Shown one piece after another: positions 1-11,032 of a stretch of DNA of 64,000 nucleotides; position 1 is the stretch's first letter; every line of letters starts with the position of its first letter. The translations under genes were made by a program, and so were the position numbers. Location of the stretch: NCBI GenBank assembly GCA_009602735.1, contig WELA01004867.1, positions 42,855 to 106,854 of the forward strand, in the 5' to 3' direction. The notes beneath the pieces are model-generated. The model did not search any database, had not been told where the DNA came from, and saw nothing but the letters and a program-made list of their open reading frames with translations. Origin of the DNA: Mesotaenium endlicherianum (lineage: Eukaryota > Streptophyta > Zygnematophyceae > Zygnematales > Mesotaeniaceae).

Positions 1-49
1 ACATCCTGGATCAAGTCAGCCAGNCAGCATCCTGGATCAAGTCAGCCAG
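1..49. other. short duplication around a single n (probable assembly joint)
   Basis: The 22 bases at 2-23 are repeated at 28-49 with one n at position 24 between them. The uninterrupted version of the same gag sequence in element 2 (near 21660) has the segment once. This is best read as two contig ends that were not merged, so the first ~27 bases should not be used as real sequence. Confidence 0.75.
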
Positions 50-1147
50 TTTCTCATACTTTTTCTCAGCAAAATGACCAGAGACCTCGGATTTCAAGCC
101 ATACCTGAAGTATGCTATCCTATACCAATCTAGCAAATCTGGCTGCTTCATCATGTTCTCTTTGAACTTTTGAGCAAACGGAACTGAAGTGGTCTGCTTC
201 AGTGTCAGGGAGATCATCGCATAGATAGCTTTCTCCTGCTGGTTGATGACATCAAACTTCTCATGCAACTTCTCGACAAACTCTACCCACGTAGGGTCAC
301 CGAGTTGCCGAGCCTTACGCTCTTCCTTCCAGTAAAGCCACCAGTCTGCGGCACTGCCTTTCAGTAGCGCACCGGTGTGCCTGACCTTCTCGTAATCTTG
401 CAGTTCTGGGTAGTTCTCCAGCCACTGCTCAACATCCGCGAGAAACTTGATCAGGTAATATTTTCTGTTTCCCTCAGGATCATATTCCTGGGGAGGTTTC
501 GGCTTATGCTTACTAGGCCCTCGGCCACCACCACTAGTGGTGTGAGACCCCAGTTGGTCTCTGTCCCGCAGTAGGGACATTATGATTCTTTTGTCCTCCT
601 GCTGGGACTGATACATGGTCGCCATTTGCGACTGCATCTGAACGAACAATGCTCCCAAGTCTACATTTTGGGGTGGTAGATTAGCAAATGCAGCAGCAGC
701 ATTGGCATCTACTCGCTGAGTAGTGTCCTCAACAATCCCTCTTGCTCCTGCAGCAGCAATTCCTGCCGCATTCAGCCGGTCACGTATTTGACCTAGGGGT
801 ACATTGAGTTGTACGGCAGGAGGTGGGTTCAGAACATTGGCCCTTGATGCCATAAGTTCTTCAACAGTGCGCTCGTCAGCTGGCTGTCCTTCCCTCCTTT
901 GTATATCTTCAGCGGCCTTTGCTACTTGTTCAGCTTCTAGTCTGGCTATCTCCTCCTCAGCTTGCTGAGCTGCGACTGAGGCAATAGCAGCTGCCTCATC
1001 TGCAGCCTCTCTAGCTGCAGTATCTGCCACTGCTTCAGAATAGGTACGGGTTCCCGCTACATGGCTTTCCGCCTGGTTTTTGACATTCTCGTTATCCTGG
1101 TTCTCCATGTCTCGGGAGTTGCTAGTTTGAGACCTTGTCCTTACCAT
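11..1147 (-). CDS. family I gag (partial), element A
   Basis: This is the N-terminal part of a Gag capsid protein. It has an Ala/Glu-rich amphipathic first ~150 residues, then the retrotransposon Gag core with [20 protein letters not shown] and the [10 protein letters not shown] stretch, as in Ty3-type Gag. The zinc knuckle would lie beyond the window. Residue by residue it is nearly identical to the first ~370 residues of the element 2 Gag. The last few residues at its window-edge end come from the assembly joint at 1-49 and are not real. Confidence 0.8.
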   Translation of the reverse strand: MVRTRSQTSNSRDMENQDNENVKNQAESHVAGTRTYSEAVADTAAREAADEAAAIASVAAQQAEEEIARLEAEQVAKAAEDIQRREGQPADERTVEELMASRANVLNPPPAVQLNVPLGQIRDRLNAAGIAAAGARGIVEDTTQRVDANAAAAFANLPPQNVDLGALFVQMQSQMATMYQSQQEDKRIIMSLLRDRDQLGSHTTSGGGRGPSKHKPKPPQEYDPEGNRKYYLIKFLADVEQWLENYPELQDYEKVRHTGALLKGSAADWWLYWKEERKARQLGDPTWVEFVEKLHEKFDVINQQEKAIYAMISLTLKQTTSVPFAQKFKENMMKQPDLLDWYRIAYFRYGLKSEVSGHFAEKKYEKLADLIQDAXWLT

Positions 1148-1181
1148 ACAAAGAAGACTGTAATAACTGCTCCAATACCAC

Positions 1182-1901
1182 TGAAATGAATCGACTTAGC
1201 AAATAGGCGAACAACAATTAATAAAGATCTTTATATCAGCAAGTAATCTTTATGGTATTCTCCGTTAACTGGTTTAACGGCAAAGGACAACACACTAGCA
1301 GTGAATAATACTCGTCAGTCAAATGAGAGTAAATTAGAATATATAATGCAAATCAGTAAACTCATACAAAAGCAAGGTTAGAAGACAGTGCGTATCAATG
1401 GCTTCTCGTCTTGAATTCAGATCTCTCTCAGTAAGCTGTACAAGAGAGTTGGCCTCGTTTTTGAATGCCGAACTCGAGAGTAATGCCTAGCATATGTACA
1501 TGGAATGAGTTTACTCTTCAACGGTCAGTGCGATGGCACCGCCTACCCGGGAGTTAACCACGTTGGTAGGACCTCGGTTATTCAAATCCACCGCCATCTC
1601 CCCTCATCTTGAATTGTCATCCATCATAGGGATGTCATTTGGCAATTCATCTAACATACCACACTTAGATGCATATCGAGGCAGTTCGCTGCTACCGAGT
1701 ACGGAAGTCAAGCGGCTGTCAAAGAATGTGTCAGCAAGCTGACTTAAGTTGACTTCAGCCTGCTGCTTTCGGCCGAGTCATTCAACTAATATTAATTATA
1801 AAGTCCAGCAGACTGATTATTAACTAGAGTTCAGCAGGCTGATTTTAATTAACTATTATATTTAAGTGAATATTATATCAACTAATATACTGATTCATTA
1901 C
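1182..1901 (-). repeat. 5' LTR of element A
   Basis: On the minus strand the LTR ends with GATTCATTTCA next to a primer-binding site, and its other end reads as the family start TGTAATGAATC with the outermost bases altered. It matches the LTR at 22820-23564 over its whole length with few differences. Confidence 0.85.
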
Positions 1902-2399
1902 CAAGGTCGCAAACATTGGCGCAGGCATGGATGCTCACACCACCCGCAAGGAAGGAGTATGGCACGACCGTCGCCCGCATGGCTATTACTGAGCGAGAAT
2001 GGGGCTGGGCGATCAGGCCTAGGACAGATCCCGCAGGTTTTTCAATGGCAAACCAACCTTGGCCACGTGAAGAAGGAGGAACCGGGACTAGTTGGACTGC
2101 AGTCGACGAGGAAATGTTCCTGAGGCAGCCCATCCGGGGGCGCCTGACATACCCCTCACCGCAGTAGAGGCGACGCGTCATTGGGAAAGGTAAAAAGCCT
2201 AAAAAACAGGCTGCCGAACTTATGGCAACGGAGGAGCAAGCTGCAAAGCCTGCTACCCCACCTCCTAAGAATCAGGCAGAAAAGCCTGAGAGCCAGAATC
2301 AGGCAAAAAAGCCTGAGGGCCAGGATGAGGGCGGGAAGCCCCCACCTGCACCTAAGGAGTAGCAACTACTGAATGCCTTTGTTGGGGAGAAGCAACGTG

Positions 2400-3760
2400 A
2401 AACTGAGACTTTTGCCATTGGGAAAATTGTCTCAGCCCAGCAGAGAGCACAAGTAGGAAGGTTGCTGAAGAAACACCGCAAGGTATTTGCTTTCACTAAG
2501 GAGGAGATTGGTAGAACCACTGCCGGTGTGTGTGAGATCACACTAACTACTGATAACCCAGTCAGATTAGGGCCGCATAAGCTCAGTCAGACAGAATGGG
2601 ACTGTGTGGAGAAAACTTGTGAAGAGCTGCATAAGCTCCGCATGATTGAAAAATCTACCACAGTGCATGGGGCTCCCACAGTAGTAGTCGCTAAAAAGGA
2701 CGAGGCCGGCAATTACACTGCCACTCGTATGTGTGCAGATTACAGGCGACTGAATCTCTACACGGAGCCAGAGAGCTATGTGATGCCTACACCGGAAAGG
2801 ATCTTTGCAATTGCCACCACCGGAAAGGTGTTCAGCATTATCGATCTGCGCCAAGGCTTCAACCAGATCCCTGTGAAAACAGAAGATCGAGGTAAGACTG
2901 CTTTCTGGGCTAAAAGGGAACTTTGGCAATGGACAGTAATGCCATTTGGGCTGAAAAATGCCCCAGCCATATTTCAGAGGACTATGGATAAAGTGCTGGA
3001 GGGGCTGGATTTCGCTAAGCCATACATTGACGATGTGGTAGTATTCAGCAAGTCCATAGAGGAGCACCTCGAGCACTTGGAACAAGTGTTCCAGCGCTTG
3101 GAGAAATTCCAGATGAAGCTGCATCCTGGAAAGTGCAGATTCTTTGAGGCACACGTGCCTTACCTAGGACATGAGATTGGGAACAATGCTATGTCCCCTC
3201 AGGCTGTGAAGACTGAGGCTATTTACAAGATACCTGCACCTGCGAATGTGTCTAAGCTGAAAGCTCTGTTAGGGCTAAGCGGATACTATCGTAAGTTTGT
3301 GAAGGATTATAGCAGAATTGCTAAACCCTTGACGGAACTCCTGAAAAAGGATGTACCTTTTGTGTGGACAGAAGCTCAGGAGAAAGCCATGAACGAGCTT
3401 AAGGAGCGGCTGGTAACAGCCCCAGTCTTGCGTACGCCTGACTACTCCAAGCCGTTCAATCTGCACACTGACTGGAGTCGTGTGGGAATTGGCGCAGTAC
3501 TCACTCAGGCCACAAGCCCTAGAGAGGAGTATGTCATTGTCTATGCCCCACGCTCTAACAATCGAGCGGAGAGCAACTACTCGTCCTATGAAGGAGAGCT
3601 GCTGGCAGTGGTTTGGGCGGTCACACACTTCAGAGAGTATCTGTGGGGAAGACCCTTCACACTGATCAGGGATCACTCACCATTACTATGGCTGATGAAG
3701 AATGGAGGCCTCACTGGTAAGTTGGCTCGCTAGGCTCTTAAGCTGCAAGAGTACCAAATG
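2400..3760 (+). pseudogene. element B reverse transcriptase and RNase H region
   Basis: Reading from the left there is the RT core: a CADYRRLN box, the IIDLRQGFNQIPV box, the WTVMPFGLKNAPAIFQ box and the catalytic YIDDVVVFSK box near 3022-3050. The connection motif LGLSGYYRKFVKDYSRIAKPL follows, then an RNase H domain ending near 3750. The family enzyme copies element RNA into DNA inside virus-like particles. This is a fossil copy, described here only as part of element B. Confidence 0.8.
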
Positions 3761-4109
3761 ACGGTGGTGCACAGAGCAGGAATGCTCAACAACGACGCCG
3801 ATGGACTCAGCAGGAACCCAGACCCATCTTCAGACGACAGAACAGGAGCTCGAGAGGACGAAGACCCGAGCAGCCCAGCAGAGTTGGTGGCTTGCCTAGC
3901 CGAAATGGCTGGAATGGTAGCATCAGGTGAAGCTGAGCCTCTACCCCTGTTCAGTTCAGAGATCTGGAAAGATCAAGCTACTATGCACTGGCTGAAGACG
4001 GGAACTCACTTGGAAGGGCTATCAATAAAGGAGAAGGACCAGGTAAGCCATCGAGCTAAAAAGTTTTGCTGGAAACGCAACAACCTCTTTAAAATCTAAG
4101 AAATTGGCC

Positions 4110-5250
4110 AGGAGATGTTAGTGCCAGAACCCATCAGAAGAGCTCTTGTGCAGGAAATAAGCGAGGACACTGGACACTATGGTGTCAAGAAAACATATAG
4201 TCTTTTGAAGCTGTCTTATTGGTGGAGGGGCATGAAGCAGCAGTGTGAAGATGTGATCAAGGCCTGCCAAAGCTGTGATCGCGTCAAGGCTGGTTTTACA
4301 CAGCAACATCCACACTTGCAACCTTTGCCAATCATGGACCTAGGCTACCGTTGGAGCTGCGATCTCGCAGGTGAGCTACCGCTGTCCAAGCGAGGTAACA
4401 AGTATATCATGGTCATGATTGAGCATTTCTCTAAGTGGATAGAGGTTGTCCCTCTGACTGCAAAGGAGAGTCTAGGGACCGCGGAAGCGTTCCTCAATGG
4501 TGTGATTGTGCGACATGGAGCTCCAGCAGAAGTGCTGACAGACTAAGGGTCTGAGTTCCAAGGGTCTTTTCAGAAACTCTTGGACAGATGCTTCATCGAT
4601 CATCGCACTACGTCTAGAGATCATCTGCAAGCAGATGGTCTGGCAGAAAGGATGGTGCAAACCATTGAGTCTGCTTTGCGCAAGTTTTGCCTTGAGCATG
4701 ACAAGCGTGACTGGGATCTAGCCCTGCCATGGCTGGTTATGGGTTACATATTTAGCAAGCAGGCTGCCTTGGCAAATTACTCGCCATATCAGATACTGTT
4801 TGGCAAAAGTCCAGTAGTGCCCAGCAGCATCAAGCAGGAGATTGAACAGGTGAAAGACCTGGACAGCCCTGATGAACTGCTAAAAGTGATGGATCGCCGT
4901 AAGGCGTTATTTGAGCGCATGATACCGGCTGCACTAGACAATCTGAAAATTGCACAGAAAAGAGACACGCAACGTTACGCCAGGACGCGAGACGGGAGTT
5001 ACCGCCTGCAGATGACGCGGATTCAAGAAGGAGACTTTGTCTATCGCAAGCGCCAGACCAAGACCACCATCGACACCAGTTCAGGTGCAAAGATCTTACG
5101 CGTGAAACATGCGTTTGACAATGGTGTGTTAGAAGTGGAAGGTTCTGATGGTAAAACCATGAGAGACCACGTGCAGAATTGCTCGCTATGCCATTTGCCG
5201 AATATTGATCCCACAGTTAGGGTTGTGCCCGAGGAATTGGTGCCGGCCAC
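4110..5250 (+). pseudogene. element B integrase region
   Basis: It begins with an HHCC-type zinc-binding motif (HYGVKKTYSLLKLSYWWRGM followed by CQSCDRVK, around 4160-4290). A DDE-type catalytic core follows around 4330-4720 and a basic C-terminal region around 4930-5200. Integrases of this kind insert the DNA copy into the chromosome. Broken copy. Confidence 0.75.
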
Positions 5251-5254
5251 GCCT

Positions 5255-5383
5255 TGTGCCAGCTGCAAAGTGCTGGACGATCAGGAAGCAATGGTAACTT
5301 GCGATAAGTGTGGTGCCCGTTGGCACACTTTCTGCATTGGCGAGGAAGAAATTATGGCAGGACAATGGGAATGTCCTAATTGC
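5255..5383 (+). other. PHD finger at the C-terminus of the element B integrase
   Basis: The residues fit the C4HC3 PHD pattern: CASC, then CDKC, then a His and a Cys in WHTFC, then CPNC. The spacing is C-x2-C-x11-C-x2-C-x4-H-x2-C-x14-C-x2-C, and a Trp stands two residues before the seventh ligand (QWEC), a hallmark of PHD fingers. It lies where chromoviruses carry a chromodomain. By analogy it could guide integration by reading histone tails; that role is inference. The domain call rests on ligand spacing only. Confidence 0.75.
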
Positions 5384-5450
5384 CTTCCTAAAACCCTTAG
5401 CCGCAGGGAAAATAATAGCTTTCAGCAGGAAAGGCAGGGACGCCTCAGCT

Positions 5451-5462
5451 GAAAGGGAGGGG
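5451..5462 (+). other. polypurine tract of element B
   Basis: Twelve purines directly precede the TG that opens the LTR at 5463. This is the expected position of the plus-strand primer for reverse transcription. Confidence 0.7.
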
Positions 5463-6991
5463 TGTAAGAGGAATTAAAGCAAGGCAAGTATTTTTAAATT
5501 TTCTGCTAAAGTCTTAGGATAAGCAGATGGTGAGAGCCGAGTGACAGAGAACGTCACCCTGAGTGTTGGTCAAGGCTGCATGGTGCAAGTTCAGGAACCC
5601 AGGGATGGGTTAACCCTGGTAAGGCTTGTCACCAACACACGTGCAAAGGTTGATCGACCATGTCTGCCACACGTGAGGAGGGCCACCGACACATCAACCA
5701 GGCCGAAGGCACACGTGCTGGAAGGCTACGCACGTGCCGAGGGACCGACACTGTTAGGCACGACAACTGTTGCGACTATTATCCGTTTGAGGTTGTCGCA
5801 CGCGCAGCGCAAGCTACGGCCACTTAGTGCTGAAAGTCAACGTTGACTCACCGACCACTTGACTGATTACATCGCAGTCAGCGGTTATGGCGGCGTCAAG
5901 ACCACTGGCAAGGGGTCAATGTCAGTGTGCCCCACACCCAGGGATGGGGGAGGTTTTGACAAGACAGCCGCGAGGCTGGGAGCTGGGGATCAGCAATGAG
6001 CCGCCCAGCAAGTACCAGGTCAGGTACTGTGTGACTGGCAGATTAAGCCAGGTCATGGCTGCAATGCCAAGATAGGTTACGGCCGCCCGGTTGGGAAAAC
6101 TTGAGCAAGTGGCATTTGCTTTCACGCCGCTCAGGAGTTCTTAGCCATGAGCCAATTAGGCGTGAATGCCAGCTGAAAAGCTAAGCAGCCACGCGCGACA
6201 GTCACAAGGTGTGCATGCATGCTGAGTGACTACGAGTTTGAGTTGAGCATGGCTAGGCAGAAGCGACATGCAGCTAAGTTGTGTGACTAAGCACGGCATT
6301 CTCGAAAGATGACGTTGTGTGGTGCCTACGAAAGGCACGAATCTTGCCTGAGACATGTCATTCACTCTCACGCACCTTGCCAAGAAGCAGAAGGAAAGAG
6401 AAGAAGGGCGCGAAGAAGAAGAAGGAGTTCCCAAGGCCATTGGAGGGCCAAAGCCCCACGCTTCTGACGACGCTGAAGATTCTTCTGTGTATCATAGATA
6501 AGTTAGGATTGTAGGAGTTCCCAAGAGGGAATCTCACGGTTGAAGAAGGAGAACTGCAGAATAGAATCTGCTAGGAGATTAGCACAGAGTCCGCCGAACG
6601 CCACAAGTGTGTGTGAAGCAGCCTTAAAATGGTGAGTTATGTGTTGATTTCCAAGTTCTCAGAAGTCGCATTCGCATCTCGAAGAGAGAGAGTAGTATTG
6701 ACAGATAAAGCTCTCAGTGAAGAACTAAGTGAGCCCAGCCTGGCAGTGAAGAGCTGTTAAGGCGCGGTGTTAAGTGAAGAGCTTGACCCAGGCCAGCATA
6801 GACGTACTTTCAGAGTTTTGTAAGCTGACTTGTGGAAGTTAAGCGAAAGCTTGAAGGGCGATTTTCTTTGAATTTGACGTTGCATGTCAAGCTGTTTAGA
6901 GTGTGATTTCTGCAAACTACAATTTGCTCACCTGTGAACCCAAGAACCTTAAGGCACAAAGTCTATATGGAAGTAAGAGACTTCCGTCCTT
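5463..6991 (+). repeat. 3' LTR of element B (family II LTR), possibly truncated at its end
   Basis: It starts TGTAAGAGGAATTAA right after the polypurine tract and runs about 1.5 kb until the same start sequence appears again at 6992. The interior from about 5800 onward is related to 44469-45590 (opposite strand) and 61796-62640. The sequence just before 6992 does not end in CA, so the true 3' end may be missing. Confidence 0.6.
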
Positions 6992-7294
6992 GTAAGAGGA
7001 ATTAAGGCAAGGCAAGTATATTTAAATTTTATGCTAAAGTCTTAGGATAAGCAGATGGTGAGAGCCGGGTGACAGAGAACGGCACCCTGAGTGTTGGTCA
7101 AGGCTGCATGGTGCAAGTTCAGGAACCCAGGGATGGGTTATCCCTGGTAAGGCTTGTCACCAACACACGTGCAAAGGTCGATCGACCATGTCTGCCACAC
7201 GTGAGGAGGGCCACCGACACATCAACCAGGCCGAAGGCACACGTGCTGGTAGGCTACGCACGTGCCGAGGGAACGACACTGTTAGGCACGACAA
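6992..7294 (+). repeat. second, partial family II LTR in tandem
   Basis: The sequence repeats 5463-5765 with few differences, starting again at TGTAAGAGGAATTAA and diverging after about 300 bp at CACGACAA. It is a head-to-tail repeat of the LTR start. Confidence 0.8.
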
Positions 7295-9997
7295 TATTCG
7301 ACTCTTCGAAGTTAGATCTTTGTTAATTCTAAATTCTCACTTAAACGTTAATCATTTCTGAGAATGCGTAGATCGCAAAACTCCGTTGAATCTTGAATAT
7401 TGACTAGAATTCCAGCAATTCATTCCAAAGAGCCCCACCAGTCGCAACAACTCCAAAAGCAAAGGAGAGAGTCTATGTATTCTTTTGATTCTCACCTGCG
7501 CGAGATACTAATCTCGATCAAAAGTAAACAATGTCTTTGGCACCAAAGCATGTAGGAGTGACGAGAACTCAATCATTTAACACAATCATGATAAGAAGTT
7601 GCTTTTCTTAGCTTGATTTATAACTTCCTCTCCTGTGTCTTGTATATGAATGATAAAAGGCAAGAAGGCGTCACTATGTTGAGGAGTGCGAGTCAATGTA
7701 ATTTTGTTGGTGCATCAAGGCTGACTTTTCGTACCTGTGGCAGCCGTGACTTGCGTCACACGTGCTGCTCCGTCCAACTTATTGTAGTCGCAAAAGAGGA
7801 CATGTGAAGCTTTAAGGATATTATGCGCTGAGCTGGCAGGACCACAAATTCGTCGTGTAACGGTGAGAAAAATGATATTCTGTATATCAAGAATATACAA
7901 AATACACTTTGATAAGCGACACGCTTATCACAAGGAGTTTTTTCACAAAACTTCCACGAAGTGCCAGCGCACACCGTGCGCTTGCTTGCAACACACGCAA
8001 TAACAGGTTGCAGTTGCCTATATGAGTCCTCAACAAACAAGAGGTATTTATTGCACAAGCAGAATACCATTTGTGCACTTTGATCCCACCCAGCCCACCC
8101 TGACAGCATCACATTTGATTTCAAAAATATATGAGCACACCAGCCTGCTACCCACAGTCAGCAAACCGAATCAACAACACAGATTGCAAATTCAAATATA
8201 CCACAGGCAACAATCGCACAACGACAGCTCAGTCCACCCGAAGGCTCATAACAGCCTAGAGTAGAATGCGACAGAAGTTCCAACACACTTGAGCGCTCCG
8301 GCCCGAGTTTACCACTGAGCTCGCAGTAGAGCAGCTGCTTTTCCCGCTCCCACCTCCTAATGAACAGCATATATCCTAGTATAATACAATAGGTTTGATT
8401 TTTGAAAACGTTGCACAATATATTGGAAACAGCTTCTCGATAAGCATGGGCATGCCTTTGGGGAATCTGAACGTTCGTGGGGTATTTGCAAGGGATCTTG
8501 TATGTGAGAGAGGCACGCCTGTGCCATTCATTGTTCTGAAGCATATATTGCTGTTGGTAGTTTTAGTCATGTGAGTCGTAGTAGATTGACAACATGTTAG
8601 TTCTCAACTTCGTATTCTAAGGCCTTTGCTCCATTGGCTCTCTTGTGGATCATCTTAACGCATGATTTATTTACATAGTAGGTTACTACATTTTCGTTGG
8701 CTTAAGATCATGTGAGTTGCGAAGGAACATAATCTTCCTTTAAGACACATAGCAACCAGTTGTTACCTTCACTTCTACGAGGTTTGCAAAGGCTGCAGAT
8801 TACATTCTCGGATACCATCTCAGCAAGGCACAAGATGCTTGACCAGCATCTCTATTTTGCAGCAGTGTTCAGGATGTGGCTATATGATAATGCCGATTGC
8901 TCCCTGGATTGGGTGGAGAATGATAAGCATAGCTTAGGGAGTTCATGCTCATGTTACTCTGCCAATCCTTGTTTGACTGAGTTCTTGTCTTTTACCTCAA
9001 AAATCCTTGGCTAGGTTGAGATTGAACCAAAGGCTAGAGATGGACAGTTTGCGTGGGGCGAAAATTATAAGTTGCCAATCCATTCTGGCGACACGAAGAT
9101 GAAGGTGCAAAAAGGAGATGGCTGGGTTTTCTCATATGCGACCTTGTTAGGGTTGGGTGTATGTGGGTTAATAGAGTCTCGTGAAAAGGGAGAAGGGTTA
9201 GTGCAATTATTCTTGGCTATCTTGTAAGTGGAGGAAGTTCCAGGCATTTTGTCGCTCGTCAAGTGTGTTGCGCGTTCATCTGTATGTGCCTGAAAGCTTC
9301 ACTGTTTGGTTGAATTAAATTTACTTTTTTCACCCCTACTTTATCATCATTTGAGGTCTTGTTCTCTTCACATGGCAAAACGTCCTGGCCTGTTCATCTC
9401 CGAAATCTCACGTGTTGTTGTTGCCTTCAGCAAAAGGAATCGTTTACCTTGTGCACCACCTGACAAGCTTAGAACTGCCTGAAACTCAAGTCTTTGCACA
9501 ATCAAAATGGTAGCCACTTTGAAATTGCTGCAAATCTTTCTAGTATCTCCCCACCCGTTGATTACATATTCACAAACATGCACAATTGACGTGTATGAAG
9601 TTTCTCTTCTCTCCCCATTACCCACTCGCGTGCTTTTTTGGGTGCTCTCCCTTCTATGACCCTCAGCCCGCATCGCTGTTGGCTGCCTTAGGCTACGCGT
9701 GCTAGGGACACTCGTTCTTCTTGCAAATGACTCTTCAGTGCTACTAGGTGGTGACAGTTCAACGCAGCGCCCTGTAGTGGCAGCAAAAGCAAGCAGGGGC
9801 AAGTCCTGGCAAGCTTGCTCCTGTGCCACCTCGCAAAGTCTCCGATATTCTTCCACATTCTGTAAAGCAGGACTGCCAAAAGACAGAAAGCACTGACCAT
9901 TGACTGCGATGGCGGAGGACAAGGATGATGACGATGGTGATGATGAGACCAGGACAACGGTGATGGCGGCGATGTGATGCTCCCGTGGTGCGTGCAG
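7295..9997. other. unassigned sequence
   Basis: A mostly AT-leaning region without a convincing gene. Around 7731-7800 there is a stretch resembling 45450-45580 (the family II LTR remnant), seen as the shared words 'cgtacctg', 'gccgtgacttgcg' and 'agtcgcaaa'. The rest, including several open frames of 60-130 codons on either strand, shows no motif I can name. Confidence 0.5.
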
Positions 9998-10123
9998 ATC
10001 AATGTGGTGGATGACCAGAGCAAGGGGAAGGGCTCGTTCGACTTCGCAACAGTGGCCATGCGCGACATCGTCGGGCCATTTTTGTCTAAGTGGTTTGACC
10101 TCAAGAACCCAGCTGGCGGCAAC
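9998..10123 (+). CDS. possible single exon resembling the end of a C2 domain (weak)
   Basis: A 42-codon open stretch is bounded by an acceptor-like GTGCAG and a donor-like GTGGGG with matching phase 0 at both ends. The translation contains VDDQSKGKGSFDFA, then LSKWFDLKNPAGGN, which resembles the C-terminal strands of C2 domains, where a 'W..L....G.VG' motif is common. No neighbouring exon could be recognised on either side, so it may be a gene fragment or chance. A pyrimidine-rich stretch and the microsatellite follow. Confidence 0.25.
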
Positions 10124-10716
10124 GTGGGGGCAGCTTTTCCTCTCATTGCGCATTTTTCCTCTCGCAATTTCGGCTGCCACGCCGACCTTTGCCCCTCCTG
10201 GTATGCACGTTTTCAACCCCCCCCCCTGCCCCCCCCCTTATGCTATTCCTCCATTTTGTCACACTCTCCATTCTAACACCCTAATCCCCTCTCTTTAATC
10301 ATCCTCCTCCCCTCCTCCTCTTCTACCTTCTTCCAGCTTGCCCCGTCCTGCCTTCTCTCGTGCCTGCTCCCCTACTTCCTCTTTCTTCTTGCATCCGTCC
10401 CTCCTTGTTTTCCCTCCATTCCTGCCTCCCTCTCTTTCTTCGTCCCCTTTTTTCCGGTTTAGCAATGCTTGTCAGTATACCATTTTCTCAAGAGGCTTGA
10501 TGATTAGTTTGGAGTGGACATGCGATGGAAGGGTTGTCATAGTTGCGCGTCGCTCGCGGGTCAACGTGGCCAATCCATCAGGCCAGTCTGCTGGGAGGCA
10601 AGGGCCTGGGAAGGTCAGCGGCAGGCCTAAACCTGCGATTGATCCCGACCAAAGCACACGGCCACATGCAACGAGAGCGGCCACTCTCCCTCCACTGCAG
10701 TGTCTCTCTCTTTCTC
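10124..10716. other. pyrimidine-rich, unassigned sequence
   Basis: The plus strand is rich in C and T from about 10215 to 10470 with C runs of up to eight. A less biased stretch follows (10480-10700) with an open frame but no recognisable motif. No gene is supported. Confidence 0.45.
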
Positions 10717-10719
10717 TAT

Positions 10720-10776
<57 letters not shown>

Positions 10777-10826
10777 NNNNNNNNNNNNNNNNNNNNNNNN
10801 NNNNNNNNNNNNNNNNNNNNNNNNNN

Positions 10827-10920
<94 letters not shown>

Positions 10921-10945
10921 CGCGAGCGAGCCCGCGCGCGCGAGC
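10717..10945. repeat. (CT)n microsatellite with a 50-n gap, grading into (CG)n
   Basis: CT repeats occupy 10717-10776 and 10827-10904, separated by exactly 50 n (10777-10826). They pass directly into alternating CG from about 10904 to 10940. The true length is unknown because the gap lies inside the repeat. The alternating CG tract could adopt Z-DNA, which is a general property and not evidence of function. Confidence 0.95.
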
Positions 10946-11032
10946 CTCTTCACAAGCAGCTCTTTACGAGGTAGTGGGAACAAGGGGCTCTGGCGGGGAT
11001 AGGAGTGAGGGAGGCCTGGAAGCATGAGAGGA

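Larger units (their letters stand above)
1..1901 (-). mobile_element. Element A: family I Ty3/gypsy chromovirus, 5' end only
   Basis: This minus-strand element is cut by the window edge. It shows a gag start (1147 downwards), a primer-binding site next to the LTR, and a 5' LTR (about 1182-1901). The gag and LTR are almost the same as those of element 2 (21307-23564), so this is a recent copy. Its right end abuts element B sequence without a clear terminal duplication, since the other end is outside the window. Whether it is whole cannot be judged. Confidence 0.85.
1902..6991 (+). mobile_element. Element B: Ty3/gypsy-type element whose pol ends in a PHD finger, broken
   Basis: A plus-strand relic with a pol region (about 2400-5450), a polypurine tract (5451-5462) and one LTR (from 5463). 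Its reverse transcriptase has the YIDD box and differs clearly from the family I and element 3 polymerases. The segment 1902-2400 is low in homology but contains Lys/Pro/Gln-rich repeats typical of a Gag-Pol linker. The 5' end is missing, covered by element A or lying outside the window. The element is broken, with several interruptions. No second LTR is available for dating, so its age is unknown; it appears older than element 2. Confidence 0.75.

Noticed and set aside
2567-3154. 195-codon minus-strand frame
   Set aside because: It is the opposite strand of element B's reverse transcriptase.
9368-10216. 282-codon minus-strand frame
   Set aside because: No recognisable domain, and it overlaps the better plus-strand exon candidate. 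Its His/Pro-rich part comes from simple repeats.
10338-11027. Long open frame rich in Leu-Ser or Arg-Glu repeats
   Set aside because: It is the translation of the CT microsatellite through an n gap, on both strands.
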